From NCBI GenBank assembly GCA_016871315.1, contig VFZE01000016.1, positions 53,738-117,737 of the forward strand: a stretch of DNA of 64,000 nucleotides. The letters are read 5' to 3'. Under the pieces are notes generated by a model. The model was not told the origin of the DNA. It saw only the letters and a list, made by a program, of their open reading frames with translations, and ran no database searches. Origin of the DNA: Acidimicrobiia bacterium (GTDB lineage Bacteria > Acidobacteriota > Terriglobia > Bryobacterales > Bryobacteraceae). How positions within the stretch are numbered: the stretch's first letter is position 1; every line of letters starts with the position of its first letter. Both the position numbers and the translations under genes were made by a program. This document shows, piece by piece, positions 18,684 to 28,593 of this stretch.

Positions 18684-20486
18684 TCAGCGCTGATTCGATT
18701 TGAGAACCTTCTTGCGCAAGCGGATGGATTGCGGCGTCACCTCGACGAATTCGTCGTCGCGGACAAACTCGATAGCCTGTTCGAGGTTGAGCAGCCTGGG
18801 CGGGACAAGGCGAATCGCCTCATCGGCGGTGGAGGCGCGCATGTTGGTGAGTTTCTTTTCCTTGACGATGTTGACGTCGAGATCATTGGGGCGTGCGTTT
18901 TCGCCGACGATCATCCCCTCGTAAACGTCGGTGGCGGGCGTGACGAACATTTCGCCGCGCTCCTGAAGATTGAAGAGGGCGAAACTGGTTGCCTTGCCGG
19001 GCCGGTCCGCCACAAGCGAGCCCGTGGGGCGGGAAGGAATCTCGCCTTGCCATTCGATGTAGCCGTGGAAGAGCGAGTTCATGATGGCGGTGCCCTTGGT
19101 GTCGGTGAGCATTTCGCTGCGCAGGCCGATGAGGCCGCGCGAGGGAACCAGGAACTCCAGGCGGACGCGGCCGGAGCCGTGGTTGATCATCTTGCTCATC
19201 TTGCCTTTGCGTGTTCCCATCTTTTCCATGACGACGCCGACGAACTGCTCGGGACAATCGACGGTGAGCAGTTCCAGCGGCTCTTCGACGACGCCGTTGC
19301 TGGAACGCGTGAGGATCTGCGGCTTGCCGACCATCAATTCATATCCTTCGCGCCGCATCATTTCGATGAGGATGGCCAGTTGCAATTCTCCGCGGCCCTT
19401 CACTTTGAACGTGTCCGGGCCGCCGGCTTCCTCGACCTTGATCGAAACGTTGGTGAGCATCTCCTTGTCGAGCCGGTCACGAAGGTGGCGCGAGGTGACG
19501 AACTGGCCTTCGCGGCCGGCAAAAGGCGATGTGTTAATGGTGAAGTTCATCGCAATGGTCGGCTCATCGATCTGGATTTTGGGCAGAGCGGCGGGCGTTT
19601 CCGGATGCGTGACGGTCTCGCCGATGGTGATGCCCTCGACGCCGGCAATGGCCAGCATGTCGCCTGGCTGGCCGCGGGACTCTTCCACGCGCTTTAAGCC
19701 TTCGAAGGAGTAGAGCTTGGTGATGCGTGTTTTCTGGAGCGTGCCGTCGAGCTTGACGATGCCGACTTCGTCGCCAAGATTCAGCACGCCATTGAAGACA
19801 CGGCCGATGGCGAGGCGGCCGAGATAGTCGCTGTAGTCGAGGTTCGCGACCAACAGTTGCACCAGAGCATCGGGATCTCCGGGAGGAGCCGGGATATGTT
19901 CGATGATGGCTTCAAACAGCGGGCGCAAGTCGGCGCTTTCCTCTGCCGGGCTGCGCTTGGCGATGCCGGCCTTGGCGTTGGTGTAGATGACGGGGAAGTC
20001 GAGCTGATCCTCGGTGGCATCGAGATCGATGAACAGGTCGTAGACTTCGTTCAGCACTTCCTGGATGCGGGCGTCGGGCCGGTCGATTTTGTTGATGACG
20101 ACAATGGGAGGCAAGCGTGCTTCGAGAGCCTTCATCAGCACGTAGCGGGTTTGTGGGAGCGGCCCTTCGGAGGAGTCGACAAGGAGCATGACGCCGTCGA
20201 CGATCTTGAGGGCCCGCTCGACTTCGCCGCCGAAGTCGCTGTGGCCGGGCGTGTCGACGATGTTGATCTTGACGTTGTTGTAATGGACGCCGGTGATTTT
20301 GGCGAGGATGGTGATGCCGCGCTCGCGTTCCAGCTCATTCGAGTCCATGACACGTTCGGCGACCTGTTCATTGACGCGGAAGATGCCGCTCTGGCGGAGC
20401 AGGGCGTCGACCAGCGTCGTTTTGCCATGATCGACGTGGGCAACGATAGCGATGTTGCGGATGGAGGAGTTTCGGGGAGACTGCAT
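18684..20486 (-). CDS. typA: Translational GTPase TypA/BipA
   Basis: Ribosome-associated GTPase involved in stress adaptation and 50S assembly. G1 is [15 protein letters not shown], the switch II region [17 protein letters not shown]4 NKIDRPDAR, and the TypA-specific C-terminal domain contains [24 protein letters not shown] 20486 ([11 protein letters not shown]) is chosen for the GGAA 6 nt upstream, giving 600 residues as usual for TypA; longer frames run antisense to the neighbouring aminotransferase. Divergent from the 20535 gene. Confidence 0.96.
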   Translation of the reverse strand: MQSPRNSSIRNIAIVAHVDHGKTTLVDALLRQSGIFRVNEQVAERVMDSNELERERGITILAKITGVHYNNVKINIVDTPGHSDFGGEVERALKIVDGVMLLVDSSEGPLPQTRYVLMKALEARLPPIVVINKIDRPDARIQEVLNEVYDLFIDLDATEDQLDFPVIYTNAKAGIAKRSPAEESADLRPLFEAIIEHIPAPPGDPDALVQLLVANLDYSDYLGRLAIGRVFNGVLNLGDEVGIVKLDGTLQKTRITKLYSFEGLKRVEESRGQPGDMLAIAGVEGITIGETVTHPETPAALPKIQIDEPTIAMNFTINTSPFAGREGQFVTSRHLRDRLDKEMLTNVSIKVEEAGGPDTFKVKGRGELQLAILIEMMRREGYELMVGKPQILTRSSNGVVEEPLELLTVDCPEQFVGVVMEKMGTRKGKMSKMINHGSGRVRLEFLVPSRGLIGLRSEMLTDTKGTAIMNSLFHGYIEWQGEIPSRPTGSLVADRPGKATSFALFNLQERGEMFVTPATDVYEGMIVGENARPNDLDVNIVKEKKLTNMRASTADEAIRLVPPRLLNLEQAIEFVRDDEFVEVTPQSIRLRKKVLKSNQR

Positions 20487-20534
20487 GCAAAATTCCATGT
20501 TCGCACGAGTGGGGTCGGCTAAGATGGTAGGCGC

Positions 20535-21845
20535 ATGAGCCGTCTGGCCATTCTTGGCGGCAAGCCCGCCCGAACCACGCCTTTCCCTACCTGGCCGCGG
20601 CATACCGAGCGCGACAAAAAACGGCTGCTGGAGGTGCTTGAAAGCGGCAACTGGGGCGGCTTTCCGTTTCCGAATCAGCTGGCGCGGGAGTTTGCCGAGC
20701 GGTTTGCCGATGCACACGGTGCGCGCTACGGCTGCACGGTAGTGAACGGCACGGTGGCGATTCAGGTTGCGTTGCAGGCGGCGGGAATCAAGTTCGGCGA
20801 TGAGGTGATCGTTCCGGCGTTCACGTGGGATGGGACAGCCGTGGCCGTGCTCCACGCCGGAGGAGTGCCTGTATTCGCTGATGTCGACCCGGACACCTAC
20901 TGCCTGGATGTGGACGCGGCACGCCGTGCCATCACTCCGCGGACGAAGGCGATCTTGCCCGTTCATCTGGCAATGCGATTCGCGGCGATGGACTGCATGA
21001 AGGAACTGGCAAAGCAGCATGGGCTGGCCGTGGTGGAGGACTGCGCGCATGCGCATGGCGGGCGATTCCTGGGACGCGGAGCGGGCTCGTATGGCGACTT
21101 GGGGGCATTCAGTTTTCAGACGAGCAAGTTGATGACCGCCGGGGAGGGCGGGATCGTGATCACCTCGCGGCTGGACTGCCACGAAATGACGCAGTCGCTG
21201 GTGAATTGCGGCCGGGCGTCGGAGTCCGACGAGTTCGGCAAGCGGCCGGTAGGGGGAAATTACCGGATCACGGAGTTTCAAGCGGCGGTTCTGCTGGGGC
21301 AACTGGAGCAGTTGGAGGAGTTGACGGAGCGGCGCCAGCGCGGTGCGGCGCTAATGACAAGTCTGTTGTCCGGAATCGGCGGCGTCCGCGCACTACCGGC
21401 GCAGGCAGGGCTGACGAGGGAAGCGATTTACCACTACGTTTTTCAATACCGGCCGCCGGACAGAGGTGTGAGCCGGGACCTGTTTGCCGCCGCGCTGGAG
21501 GCGGAGGGCATCCCTTGCGACGGACGGTTTTATGAGCCGGTGTACCGGAGCGATCTGTTTCAGGCGAATGCTGCCGATTTCCCGCAACTGCGATACCTTC
21601 GAGAGGAGGAAATCGATTATCGAAGGGTGAGTTGCACGGTGAGTGAGCGGGCGGCCTATGAAGAATCTGTGTGGCTTCCTCATTTTCTGCTGCTGGGCGA
21701 CGAGGAAGATGTGCGACAGGTGGCCGAGGCAGTGGAGAAGGTGATGAAGCACCGACATGAACTGGCTGCCTCCGATGAAGAGCTGGCCGGCGTGAAATCA
21801 ATGAGCCGGAGTGAGAGGCCACGGCTGGAAAAGAAGAACTATTGA
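20535..21845 (+). CDS. DegT/DnrJ/EryC1/StrS-family aminotransferase
   Basis: PLP enzyme of 436 residues that aminates keto-sugars or keto-inositols. The PLP lysine lies in [15 protein letters not shown], with [11 protein letters not shown] before it and [18 protein letters not shown] after it. The GNWGGFPFP entry and TAGEGG motif resemble the scyllo-inosose aminotransferase branch. The following gene is a TIM-barrel sugar isomerase, which fits a sugar or cyclitol role, but the substrate is inferred only. It starts an operon that runs into murQ and murA. Confidence 0.88.
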   Translation: MSRLAILGGKPARTTPFPTWPRHTERDKKRLLEVLESGNWGGFPFPNQLAREFAERFADAHGARYGCTVVNGTVAIQVALQAAGIKFGDEVIVPAFTWDGTAVAVLHAGGVPVFADVDPDTYCLDVDAARRAITPRTKAILPVHLAMRFAAMDCMKELAKQHGLAVVEDCAHAHGGRFLGRGAGSYGDLGAFSFQTSKLMTAGEGGIVITSRLDCHEMTQSLVNCGRASESDEFGKRPVGGNYRITEFQAAVLLGQLEQLEELTERRQRGAALMTSLLSGIGGVRALPAQAGLTREAIYHYVFQYRPPDRGVSRDLFAAALEAEGIPCDGRFYEPVYRSDLFQANAADFPQLRYLREEEIDYRRVSCTVSERAAYEESVWLPHFLLLGDEEDVRQVAEAVEKVMKHRHELAASDEELAGVKSMSRSERPRLEKKNY

Positions 21846-21855
21846 GGAGGGCGTG

Positions 21856-22689
21856 ATGTACGCATCGATGAACGGAACGCTGGTGGCGGGACGCACGCCG
21901 TGGCCGGAGTTCGCGCGGCTGGCCGCGGCAACGGGCTTTCCCGGAACCGATGTGCAAATCAGCAGGGCGATGGAACAGGGGCTGGATGCGACCAAGAAGC
22001 TGCTCGCGGATTTGAAGCTGAAGCCCGCCGTGGTTGGCCTGCCGGTGGAATTCCGCAGGGACGAGGAGACATTCCGGCAAGGATTGGATCAGTTGGAGGC
22101 GGCGGCGCAGTTTGCGGCGGCGATCGGCTGCCCGCGCATGAGCACGTATATGCTTCCTTCGAGCGAACTGCCGAAGGAGGAGCAAAAGAGGATCTTCCGG
22201 GAACGGTTCCGGCGCTGCGCGGATGTATTGGCGCGATCCGGCGTGCGGCTGGGGCTGGAGTTTGTCAGCCCGGTGCATCTACGAAAGCGTTTCCCTTACG
22301 AGTTCATTTGGCGGATGGATGAAACGCTCGAATTCGCGAAAGAGTGCGGAGGCAACGTTGGCCTGCTGCTGGATTCCTGGCACTGGCATCATGCGGGAGC
22401 CACGGTGAAGGACATCCTCGCGGCGGGCAAGGACAGTATTGTCCACGTGCAAGTAGCCGATGCGCCCGATCTGCCGCCGGAAAAGATTCTCGACAATGAG
22501 CGGCTGATGCCGGGTGAGGGAGTGTCGGACCTGAACGGTTTCTTTCAAGCGCTGAAGAAGATCGGCTACGTGGACGGGGTCAGCCCCGAGGTGTTCGGGC
22601 GCGGGCTGCGGGAGATGGCGCCGGAAGAGGGCGCGAAGCTTGGATGGAAGACGACACTGGCGGCGATGAAGAAAGCGGGCGTTGCCTAG
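21856..22689 (+). CDS. Sugar phosphate isomerase/epimerase (AP-endonuclease-2-type TIM barrel)
   Basis: A 277-residue TIM barrel of the xylose-isomerase-like family. Metal-binding segments are visible: RLGLEFVSPVH (Glu), GLLLDSWHWHHAG (Asp/His), HVQVADAP (His) and GVSPEVFGRGL (Glu). Relatives isomerise or epimerise sugars or inososes. ATG 21856 is preceded by GAGGAGG at 5 nt and lies 10 nt after the aminotransferase stop. The murQ start follows the stop after one base. Confidence 0.85.
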   Translation: MYASMNGTLVAGRTPWPEFARLAAATGFPGTDVQISRAMEQGLDATKKLLADLKLKPAVVGLPVEFRRDEETFRQGLDQLEAAAQFAAAIGCPRMSTYMLPSSELPKEEQKRIFRERFRRCADVLARSGVRLGLEFVSPVHLRKRFPYEFIWRMDETLEFAKECGGNVGLLLDSWHWHHAGATVKDILAAGKDSIVHVQVADAPDLPPEKILDNERLMPGEGVSDLNGFFQALKKIGYVDGVSPEVFGRGLREMAPEEGAKLGWKTTLAAMKKAGVA

Positions 22690-22690
22690 A

Positions 22691-23605
22691 GTGGCCGAAA
22701 AGCAATCGCTGGATCGTCTGCTGACCGAGCAGCGCAACGCCGCCTCCGAAGATATCGACGCCAAATCGACGCTGGAGATCATCGAGATCATCAACCAGCA
22801 GGACCGGAACGTGGCAGAGGCCGTGGCCCAGGCGATCCCGGCGATCGCAGAGGCGGTGGACGTCATCACGGAAAGACTGGGGAAGGGTGGGCGGCTGATT
22901 TACATAGGCGCCGGGACCAGCGGCAGGCTCGGCGTGTTGGACGCCGCCGAATGCGGGCCCACCTTCAGCGTGGCTGCGGAACTGGTGCAGGGGGTGATCG
23001 CCGGCGGAGAGGCGGCGCTGGCGCGGGCGACGGAGGCGGGCGAAGACGATCCGGAGGCGGGCGCGGCGGAGTTGCGCCAACGGGGGCTGAGCGAATCCGA
23101 TGTGGTGGTGGGGATCGCCGCCAGCGGGCGGACGCCTTATGTGCTTGGGGCGATGGCAGAGGCCCGGAGGATGGCGGCGGCCACCATCGGCATCAGCTGC
23201 ACGCCGGATTCGGAGTTGTCGCGCGCGGTTGAGATTCCGATTACGGTGCTGACCGGACCGGAGGTGATCGCAGGATCGACAAGGATGAAGGCGGGGACGG
23301 CGACCAAGCTGGTACTGAACATGCTGAGCACGGCGGCGATGATCCGGTTGGGGCACGTCTATGGGAACCTGATGGTGAACGTCCAGCCGACCAATCACAA
23401 GCTGATGGAACGGGCCCGAAGAATTGTGAGCCATGCTTCGGGGCTCGGGGTGGAAGAGGCAGGCCGCGTGCTGGAGGAGGCAGGCAGCGTGCGCACGGCG
23501 ATCGTGATGGCGCTTGCACGCTGCAGCCGCGAGGAAGCGGAATCCCGGCTGAAGGCGGCAAAGGGAAAAGTGAGGGAAGCATTGGAGTCAGCAAGGAATG
23601 GATAA
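22691..23605 (+). CDS. murQ: N-acetylmuramic acid 6-phosphate etherase MurQ
   Basis: Cleaves the lactyl ether of MurNAc-6-P to give GlcNAc-6-P, a peptidoglycan-recycling step. The SIS-domain signature IYIGAGTSGRLGVLDAAECGPTF contains the catalytic glutamate region; GIAASGRTPYVLGA and AGSTRMKAGTATKLVLNM complete the active site. The start is probably GTG 22691 (a TTG at 22682 is also in frame), giving about 304 residues. It overlaps murA by 8 nt, directly linking recycling with peptidoglycan synthesis. Confidence 0.95.
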   Translation: MAEKQSLDRLLTEQRNAASEDIDAKSTLEIIEIINQQDRNVAEAVAQAIPAIAEAVDVITERLGKGGRLIYIGAGTSGRLGVLDAAECGPTFSVAAELVQGVIAGGEAALARATEAGEDDPEAGAAELRQRGLSESDVVVGIAASGRTPYVLGAMAEARRMAAATIGISCTPDSELSRAVEIPITVLTGPEVIAGSTRMKAGTATKLVLNMLSTAAMIRLGHVYGNLMVNVQPTNHKLMERARRIVSHASGLGVEEAGRVLEEAGSVRTAIVMALARCSREEAESRLKAAKGKVREALESARNG

Positions 23606-24863
23606 GTTTTCTATACAGGGAGGCGCGCGGCTGGAGGGAGAGGTCTCCACAAGCGGCTCCAAGAATGCGGCGTTACCGGTGTTGGCGGCGTGCCTTTTGA
23701 CGGAAGAGCCGGTAGTGCTGCACCGGATTCCCAAGGTTCGCGACATCGGGACAATGAAAAAGCTGTTGCGGCATGCTGGAGCGGAGCTGGAGGAACTCGG
23801 CAACGGCACGGTGCGCGTGCAAGCGTGCGCGATCCGGAAACCGGAGGCGCCCTACGACCTGGTAAAGACGATGCGCGCATCGAGCCTGGTGCTGGGCCCG
23901 CTGGCGGCGCGGACGGGAAGGGCGCGCGTTTCGCTGCCTGGCGGCTGCGCGATCGGCGCGCGTCCAATCAACCTGCATGTTGCGGGACTGGAGCAACTGG
24001 GCGCGCGGCTGGAACAATCGCACGGCTACATCGAGGCGAAAGTGGAGGGCCGGCTTCAGGGCACGCAGATCCGGTTTGAACGGATCACCGTCACCGGCAC
24101 GGAAGATCTTCTGATGGCGGCCACGCTGGCAGAGGGAGAGACGGTGCTGGAGAACGCCGCGCGCGAACCGGAGGTGACCGATCTGGCAGAACTTCTGACG
24201 AAGATGGGCGCCCGCATCGAAGGCGCGGGCACCTCCGCGATCCGCGTGCAGGGAGTGGAGAAGCTGCACGGCGCCGAGCACACCATCATCGCCGACCGCA
24301 TTGAAGCGGGGACGTTTCTGATGGCAGGGGCGATCACGGGCGGCGACCTGGTGGTTCGCGATTGCCAGCCGGAGCATCTGGAGGAGCTGACCGCGAAGAT
24401 GCGGCAGGCGGGAGCGACGATCACCGAGGAAGGGCCCGGCGCGCTGCGTGTCCGGGGCTCGGGGAGGCTGCGTGCGGTGGACGCAACCACGGCGGAGTAT
24501 CCCGGCTTCGCGACGGACCTGCAGGCCCAGTATATGGCGCTGATGACGCAGGCGCAGGGGATCTCGTTCATCACCGAAACGATTTTCGAGAACCGGTTCA
24601 TGCATGTGCTGGAGCTGGCACGGATGGGCGCCAATATCCGGATCGAGGGTTCGCAGGCAATCGTGGCGGGGCCGAGCCCGCTGAGCGGGGCGAACGTGAT
24701 CGCCTCCGATCTGCGCGCCAGCGCGTCGCTGGTGCTGGCGGCGCTGGTGGCGGACGGGGAAACCGTGGTGGACCGCGTGTATCACATCGACCGCGGCTAT
24801 GAGAAGATCGAGGAGAAACTGGCGGCCGCGGGTGCGCGCATCAAGAGAGCAGGATCGAAATGA
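23598..24863 (+). CDS. murA: UDP-N-acetylglucosamine 1-carboxyvinyltransferase MurA
   Basis: First committed enzyme of peptidoglycan synthesis, transferring enolpyruvate from PEP to UDP-GlcNAc. It starts MDKFSIQGGARLEGEV with the SGSKNAALPVLAA substrate loop. The catalytic, fosfomycin-reactive cysteine is in SLPGGCAIGARPINLH, and the general base aspartate is in TAEYPGFATDLQAQ. 421 residues is standard. It overlaps the rhodanese gene by 4 nt. Confidence 0.97.
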   Translation: MDKFSIQGGARLEGEVSTSGSKNAALPVLAACLLTEEPVVLHRIPKVRDIGTMKKLLRHAGAELEELGNGTVRVQACAIRKPEAPYDLVKTMRASSLVLGPLAARTGRARVSLPGGCAIGARPINLHVAGLEQLGARLEQSHGYIEAKVEGRLQGTQIRFERITVTGTEDLLMAATLAEGETVLENAAREPEVTDLAELLTKMGARIEGAGTSAIRVQGVEKLHGAEHTIIADRIEAGTFLMAGAITGGDLVVRDCQPEHLEELTAKMRQAGATITEEGPGALRVRGSGRLRAVDATTAEYPGFATDLQAQYMALMTQAQGISFITETIFENRFMHVLELARMGANIRIEGSQAIVAGPSPLSGANVIASDLRASASLVLAALVADGETVVDRVYHIDRGYEKIEEKLAAAGARIKRAGSK

Positions 24864-25243
24864 GCACAAAGCCAATGCAGCATAACGAAGGGTTTCTGGC
24901 GCTGGTCAATGAGGCCAAGTCGCGCATCAAACAGATCGACATCGAGGAGTACAAGCGGCTCAGCAAGGAAAGCTCGGCGGGGATACTGATCGATACACGC
25001 GAAGACAACGAGTGGGCCGCAGGCCACGCGGCGGGCGCGATTCATCTGGGCAAGGGGATTATTGAGCGCGACATCGAGCAGAAGGTTCCGGACAAGTCCA
25101 CACGCCTGGTTCTTTACTGCGGCGGGGGTTACCGGTCGGCGCTGGCTGCCGATGCTCTGCGGAAGATGGGTTACGCGGACGTCATCTCGCTGGACGGGGG
25201 CTGGCGGGCGTGGAACGAGGCGCGACTCCCGGTGGAAAGATAG
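24860..25243 (+). CDS. Rhodanese-domain protein
   Basis: A single 127-residue rhodanese domain with the active-site loop VLYCGGGYRSALAADAL, where the Cys carries the persulfide, and the CH2A-like LIDTREDNEWAAGHAAGAIH. It probably transfers sulfur to an unidentified acceptor in the cytoplasm, since no signal peptide is present. It is coupled to murA by an ATGA overlap and ends the plus-strand operon. Confidence 0.9.
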   Translation: MSTKPMQHNEGFLALVNEAKSRIKQIDIEEYKRLSKESSAGILIDTREDNEWAAGHAAGAIHLGKGIIERDIEQKVPDKSTRLVLYCGGGYRSALAADALRKMGYADVISLDGGWRAWNEARLPVER

Positions 25244-25252
25244 CGGCGATCC

Positions 25253-25558
25253 TCACTTCGTAACCAGCGTGAGGAAAGAATAGGCCAAGAAAGTCAAGAT
25301 CGAAATGTCGAGAAACCGGAGTACGCCTTCCAGCTTTTTGGGAAGAAACTCAAACCGGATGACCAGGGCGATCACAACACCGGTGTAGATGGCATAGGCG
25401 AGCAGCCGCTCGGGAAAGGCCTGGTGGTAGGCGACAACAAACAAGTAGTAGATGAGCGGCAAGTTCCAATCTCTGCGGGTGCGAAAGCGCACTACCATCA
25501 AATACACGGTGAAGCCGAACATTACCGCGGTGGTGATGTTACTGGAAGCGTAGCGCAC
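25253..25558 (-). CDS. Small polytopic membrane protein of unknown function
   Basis: 101 residues from a GTG start, with three to four hydrophobic segments (TAVMFGFTVYLMVV, LIYYLFVVAYH, YAIYTGVVIALVI, LDISILTFLAYSFLTLV). No family is recognised. It lies 23 nt after the large outer-membrane barrel gene on the same strand, so it may be the last member of the cytochrome-barrel unit; a role in quinol oxidation or anchoring would be speculation. Confidence 0.7.
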   Translation of the reverse strand: MRYASSNITTAVMFGFTVYLMVVRFRTRRDWNLPLIYYLFVVAYHQAFPERLLAYAIYTGVVIALVIRFEFLPKKLEGVLRFLDISILTFLAYSFLTLVTK

Positions 25559-25581
25559 AGTGGCACCTCATGGCAGGATCT

Positions 25582-27585
25582 CTAAAAAGACCATAACAGG
25601 CTTGAGTATCCGGTATGGGCACGGTAACCCATCCCCGGCGTAAAATCCTCTCCGTACCGGTAAAACTGATAACCGAAGTTCCAACGGAGTTTATCATGCA
25701 GGCGCACCGACAGGCGAGACAGCGGAGAATCGTAGCTCATCGGGAAGGTCTGGGCGATGCGGAAAGCTTCCGGTCCGGTGCGGACCGGGGAGAAGGCAGG
25801 CTGGCGCGCCGCCGCGGCGCGCCCGTCGCCTACGTCCTGAACCCGACTGTAGCCGAGGAACAAGTCGGTGTTTCGGGGAAGGCTGAGACGAACGGTGGCG
25901 GTGCCGGCGTGGATGTTGCTGGCGTAAAAAGAGCGGTCCGTTTCGAGGAATTCAAAGGCGGCGAAATAGGCGATGCCGGTTAACGTATCGAGGTGGAGCT
26001 TGGAATAACTGGCGTCGAAGCTGATCCAGGAGCGGCCGGTCCAGGAAGCGTCGAGGGAATAATTCCGGCTTCTGGAGCTGTGGCGGAATAGATTCGCGGA
26101 ATTGAAATTGTAGTTGGCGCGGGCGGAGGCTGCCAGAAGCAGGCTTTTTGTCTTGTACTGCGCTCTGCCGCCGAGGGCATGATAGTTGCGTTCCGCAACG
26201 GGGGTAAAGGGCTGATCGGCGCGGCCGATTTCCGAATCAAGAGAAATAGAGACGGCGCGAGTTGGATGCAGGCGAAGTCCGCCAACGCCGGAGTGAAGCC
26301 GGTTTTGCTGGGTGGCGGCAAAAAGTTCGGAAAAGGTCCCGGAGGCAAAACCCTCCCGGGAGCGGATGCGGCGGGTGGAGAAGCGGTGGCCGCCGTACAA
26401 AGCCACTTGCGGGGTGATCCAAAAGAGGGCATCGGTGGAGTTGGTGACTGTGCGAATTCCGAGAGACTGGAAACGGAGGACGTTTGCGAGCTGCGTGGCG
26501 TTGTTGAAGTCGCGCAGCACGGAGTCGCCGTCCATGAGGACCTGGTGGAACGCGGTGTGGTTGGCAAGGGTGAAACGCTGGCCGGGATGGAAGCCCAGAG
26601 TGAGAGCGCCGGTGGAAACAGGACGGCGGCCGGAGCCGGCCACCAGGATCTGGCGGTTCTGAGCGGCTCCGAAGCGCGCGGTTCCGATGGCGGCCTCCTC
26701 GAGCAGGAAATTCCGGCGGCTGCCCGCGTAGGAGAATCGTCCGTTGGCGGAGAACCATCCGCGGGTTTCCCGATTCAGCAGGAAGCGCCAGAAGGGAGTG
26801 GAACCTTCAAACGGTTCGGCGCGCGAGAGGCTGGTGAGAGTGGTGGTGTCGTTGGCATTGACGCCGGCCGAGGGGCCTTCCAGGCGATAGGGCGTTGATT
26901 CGCGGAATTGCTGCCAGCCGCGGAGCACGGTGAAGCGGAAGCCCATCAGGCCGACTTCGGCGCCAACGTGGTAATCGCGTTGACGGCGGCCGATTCCGGC
27001 GAGAAGCGGAAACTCGTCGCCACGGCTGTCGAACAGTTGAACGGAGGTGAGGCCGGGTCCGTCCTGGGTGTTGCGGCTATAGCCGGCGAACAGGCGGAAG
27101 GAGGATTGGGGAAAGAGAGTGAACTGGTGATCCTGCAACTGGCGGCGCGTATTCAAAAAGTGGCCGCCGAGGGTGCCGGTGGTGAGGCCCGGATTCACGT
27201 ACTCATTGATGCGCCAGTTCATTTCGTAGCGGTAGAGGCTGTTGCGCTGGATGCGGAGCGCGGAGGATTGATAGGGGTCGTTACCGAGTCCCTGTGTGTT
27301 CAGGGCGATTTCATCAAACAGCCGGCCATGGCCCTCTTTGGAATGGACGGTCAGGTGGCTTTGCAGCAGGCGGACCCCGTTGCCGAAGTTTACGTCGCTG
27401 CGGTAGCGGCCGCGGTTGCCGTCGACGGAATGAAAGCGGTATCCGGTCTCGAACCAGTGAACGACATTGTAGTTGTTCACGTCTTCTCCGCGCACGCGGC
27501 CGACTGTGGCGGCGGTGGGAGCAACGACGGGCTGCGCCAGGAGAGTTGCCCCAGTGAGAATCGCGGTGAGTATGTAGCGCTTCAT
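25582..27585 (-). CDS. Large outer-membrane beta-barrel protein, MtrB/PioB-like in context
   Basis: A 667-residue exported protein (signal MKRYILTAILTGATLLAQ) built of alternating polar and hydrophobic strands with many aromatic girdle residues, ending in SLLWSF, the C-terminal Phe typical of BAM-assembled barrels. Its length fits the 26-28-strand MtrB/PioB/DmsF porins that sheath a decaheme cytochrome. Unlike Shewanella MtrB, it has no N-terminal CXXC. The decaheme gene ends a few bases upstream, its stop merging with AGGAGG, the ribosome site for ATG 27585 (an adjacent ATG 27588 exists). Family assignment rests on size, barrel pattern and neighbour, not on a search. Confidence 0.72.
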   Translation of the reverse strand: MKRYILTAILTGATLLAQPVVAPTAATVGRVRGEDVNNYNVVHWFETGYRFHSVDGNRGRYRSDVNFGNGVRLLQSHLTVHSKEGHGRLFDEIALNTQGLGNDPYQSSALRIQRNSLYRYEMNWRINEYVNPGLTTGTLGGHFLNTRRQLQDHQFTLFPQSSFRLFAGYSRNTQDGPGLTSVQLFDSRGDEFPLLAGIGRRQRDYHVGAEVGLMGFRFTVLRGWQQFRESTPYRLEGPSAGVNANDTTTLTSLSRAEPFEGSTPFWRFLLNRETRGWFSANGRFSYAGSRRNFLLEEAAIGTARFGAAQNRQILVAGSGRRPVSTGALTLGFHPGQRFTLANHTAFHQVLMDGDSVLRDFNNATQLANVLRFQSLGIRTVTNSTDALFWITPQVALYGGHRFSTRRIRSREGFASGTFSELFAATQQNRLHSGVGGLRLHPTRAVSISLDSEIGRADQPFTPVAERNYHALGGRAQYKTKSLLLAASARANYNFNSANLFRHSSRSRNYSLDASWTGRSWISFDASYSKLHLDTLTGIAYFAAFEFLETDRSFYASNIHAGTATVRLSLPRNTDLFLGYSRVQDVGDGRAAAARQPAFSPVRTGPEAFRIAQTFPMSYDSPLSRLSVRLHDKLRWNFGYQFYRYGEDFTPGMGYRAHTGYSSLLWSF

Positions 27586-27594
27586 CATGGCCTC

Positions 27595-28536
27595 CTAACG
27601 CAGAAACAGGGGATCGGCATTGGAGCCGTGGATCCGGACATGGCAGGTGGTGCAGTTCTGATACCGCGGATCGGCCATGTTGTGTGAGCCCGATTGGGTG
27701 GAGATGCCGTCGCGCCGGCGGCCAAAGTTGCCGGCGCCGGAGTGGCATTCCAGGCAGAGAGTGAATACCACCGGGCGGCGCAGCATGCGCGGATTGGTGG
27801 AGCCATGCGGGCTGTGACAGGTTTCGCAACCATCGACGCGGACCGCCGGATGCTCAAAGGCGAAAGGGCCGCGTTTGTCGGCATGGCAGACAACGCAGGA
27901 CTGTTCGCCGCTGGCTGACGTGTGGGTCATGGCCGGACGCACGCCCATGCGCCAGGCGGGACTGGCTGCGCCGTGAGGGTTGTGACAGTCTGTGCACTGC
28001 ATCGCGCCCTCGTTGACGCGATGCTTGAAAGGCATCGTGAACTGCGCACGTACGCCGGCGTGGCAGCCGTAGCAAAGGTCCCGCTGCTGGCGGGCGAGGG
28101 AGTGACGCGGTGTGGCGGGCTTATGGATCGAGTGGCAGTTGGAACAGGCGACGCTGGCCTGGGTGTGCGAGGATCGGCGGATCTGGAACCGGGAGAATTG
28201 ATCGGCGTGGCAGGCGAGGCAGGCGTCCATCGACTTGGGAGGAGACAGGAGCGAAAATGCTTGGATGGTTTCCTTGCCGCCACGGGCCTCCAAGTGAGCC
28301 TGCCCGGGGCCGTGGCAACTTTCGCAGCCTGTTTTCTCGGGAGGCTCCTTGCCGGAAGCGAGGCTTTTATAATGTGCGTTTTTGTAGAAGTTGAGCCAGA
28401 CGTCGGCGTGGCATGTCTTGCATGCGCTGCTGCCGACGTAGGATTGACTGGCTGAAGCTTGACCGGCGCGTAGAATGCCGGCAATAGGCAAAAGCAGCCC
28501 GAGGAAAAGGAAGATGCTCCATAACCGCACCCGCAT
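27595..28536 (-). CDS. Periplasmic decaheme c-type cytochrome (MtrA/DmsE/PioA-like)
   Basis: 313 residues with a signal peptide ending near RAGQASAS and exactly ten CXXCH haem sites, with first cysteines at 39, 71, 106, 131, 155, 181, 214, 237, 261 and 295. Distal histidines such as CTDCHNPHG and CETCHSPHG suggest bis-His haems. Ten haems in about 300 residues is the MtrA/DmsE pattern: a wire that carries electrons across the outer membrane inside a barrel partner. ATG 28536 is chosen because the signal peptide starts there. The outer-membrane barrel gene follows immediately. Confidence 0.92.
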   Translation of the reverse strand: MRVRLWSIFLFLGLLLPIAGILRAGQASASQSYVGSSACKTCHADVWLNFYKNAHYKSLASGKEPPEKTGCESCHGPGQAHLEARGGKETIQAFSLLSPPKSMDACLACHADQFSRFQIRRSSHTQASVACSNCHSIHKPATPRHSLARQQRDLCYGCHAGVRAQFTMPFKHRVNEGAMQCTDCHNPHGAASPAWRMGVRPAMTHTSASGEQSCVVCHADKRGPFAFEHPAVRVDGCETCHSPHGSTNPRMLRRPVVFTLCLECHSGAGNFGRRRDGISTQSGSHNMADPRYQNCTTCHVRIHGSNADPLFLR

Positions 28537-28593
28537 CTTCTCACTATAGGAGAATGCGGGCGCGGCGGGTGTAAATTTCACCGGTGCGGAGTT

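Noticed and set aside
20487..21302. N-terminal extension of typA
   Set aside because: The in-frame extension lies antisense to the DegT aminotransferase, has no family match, and TypA starts properly at 20486.
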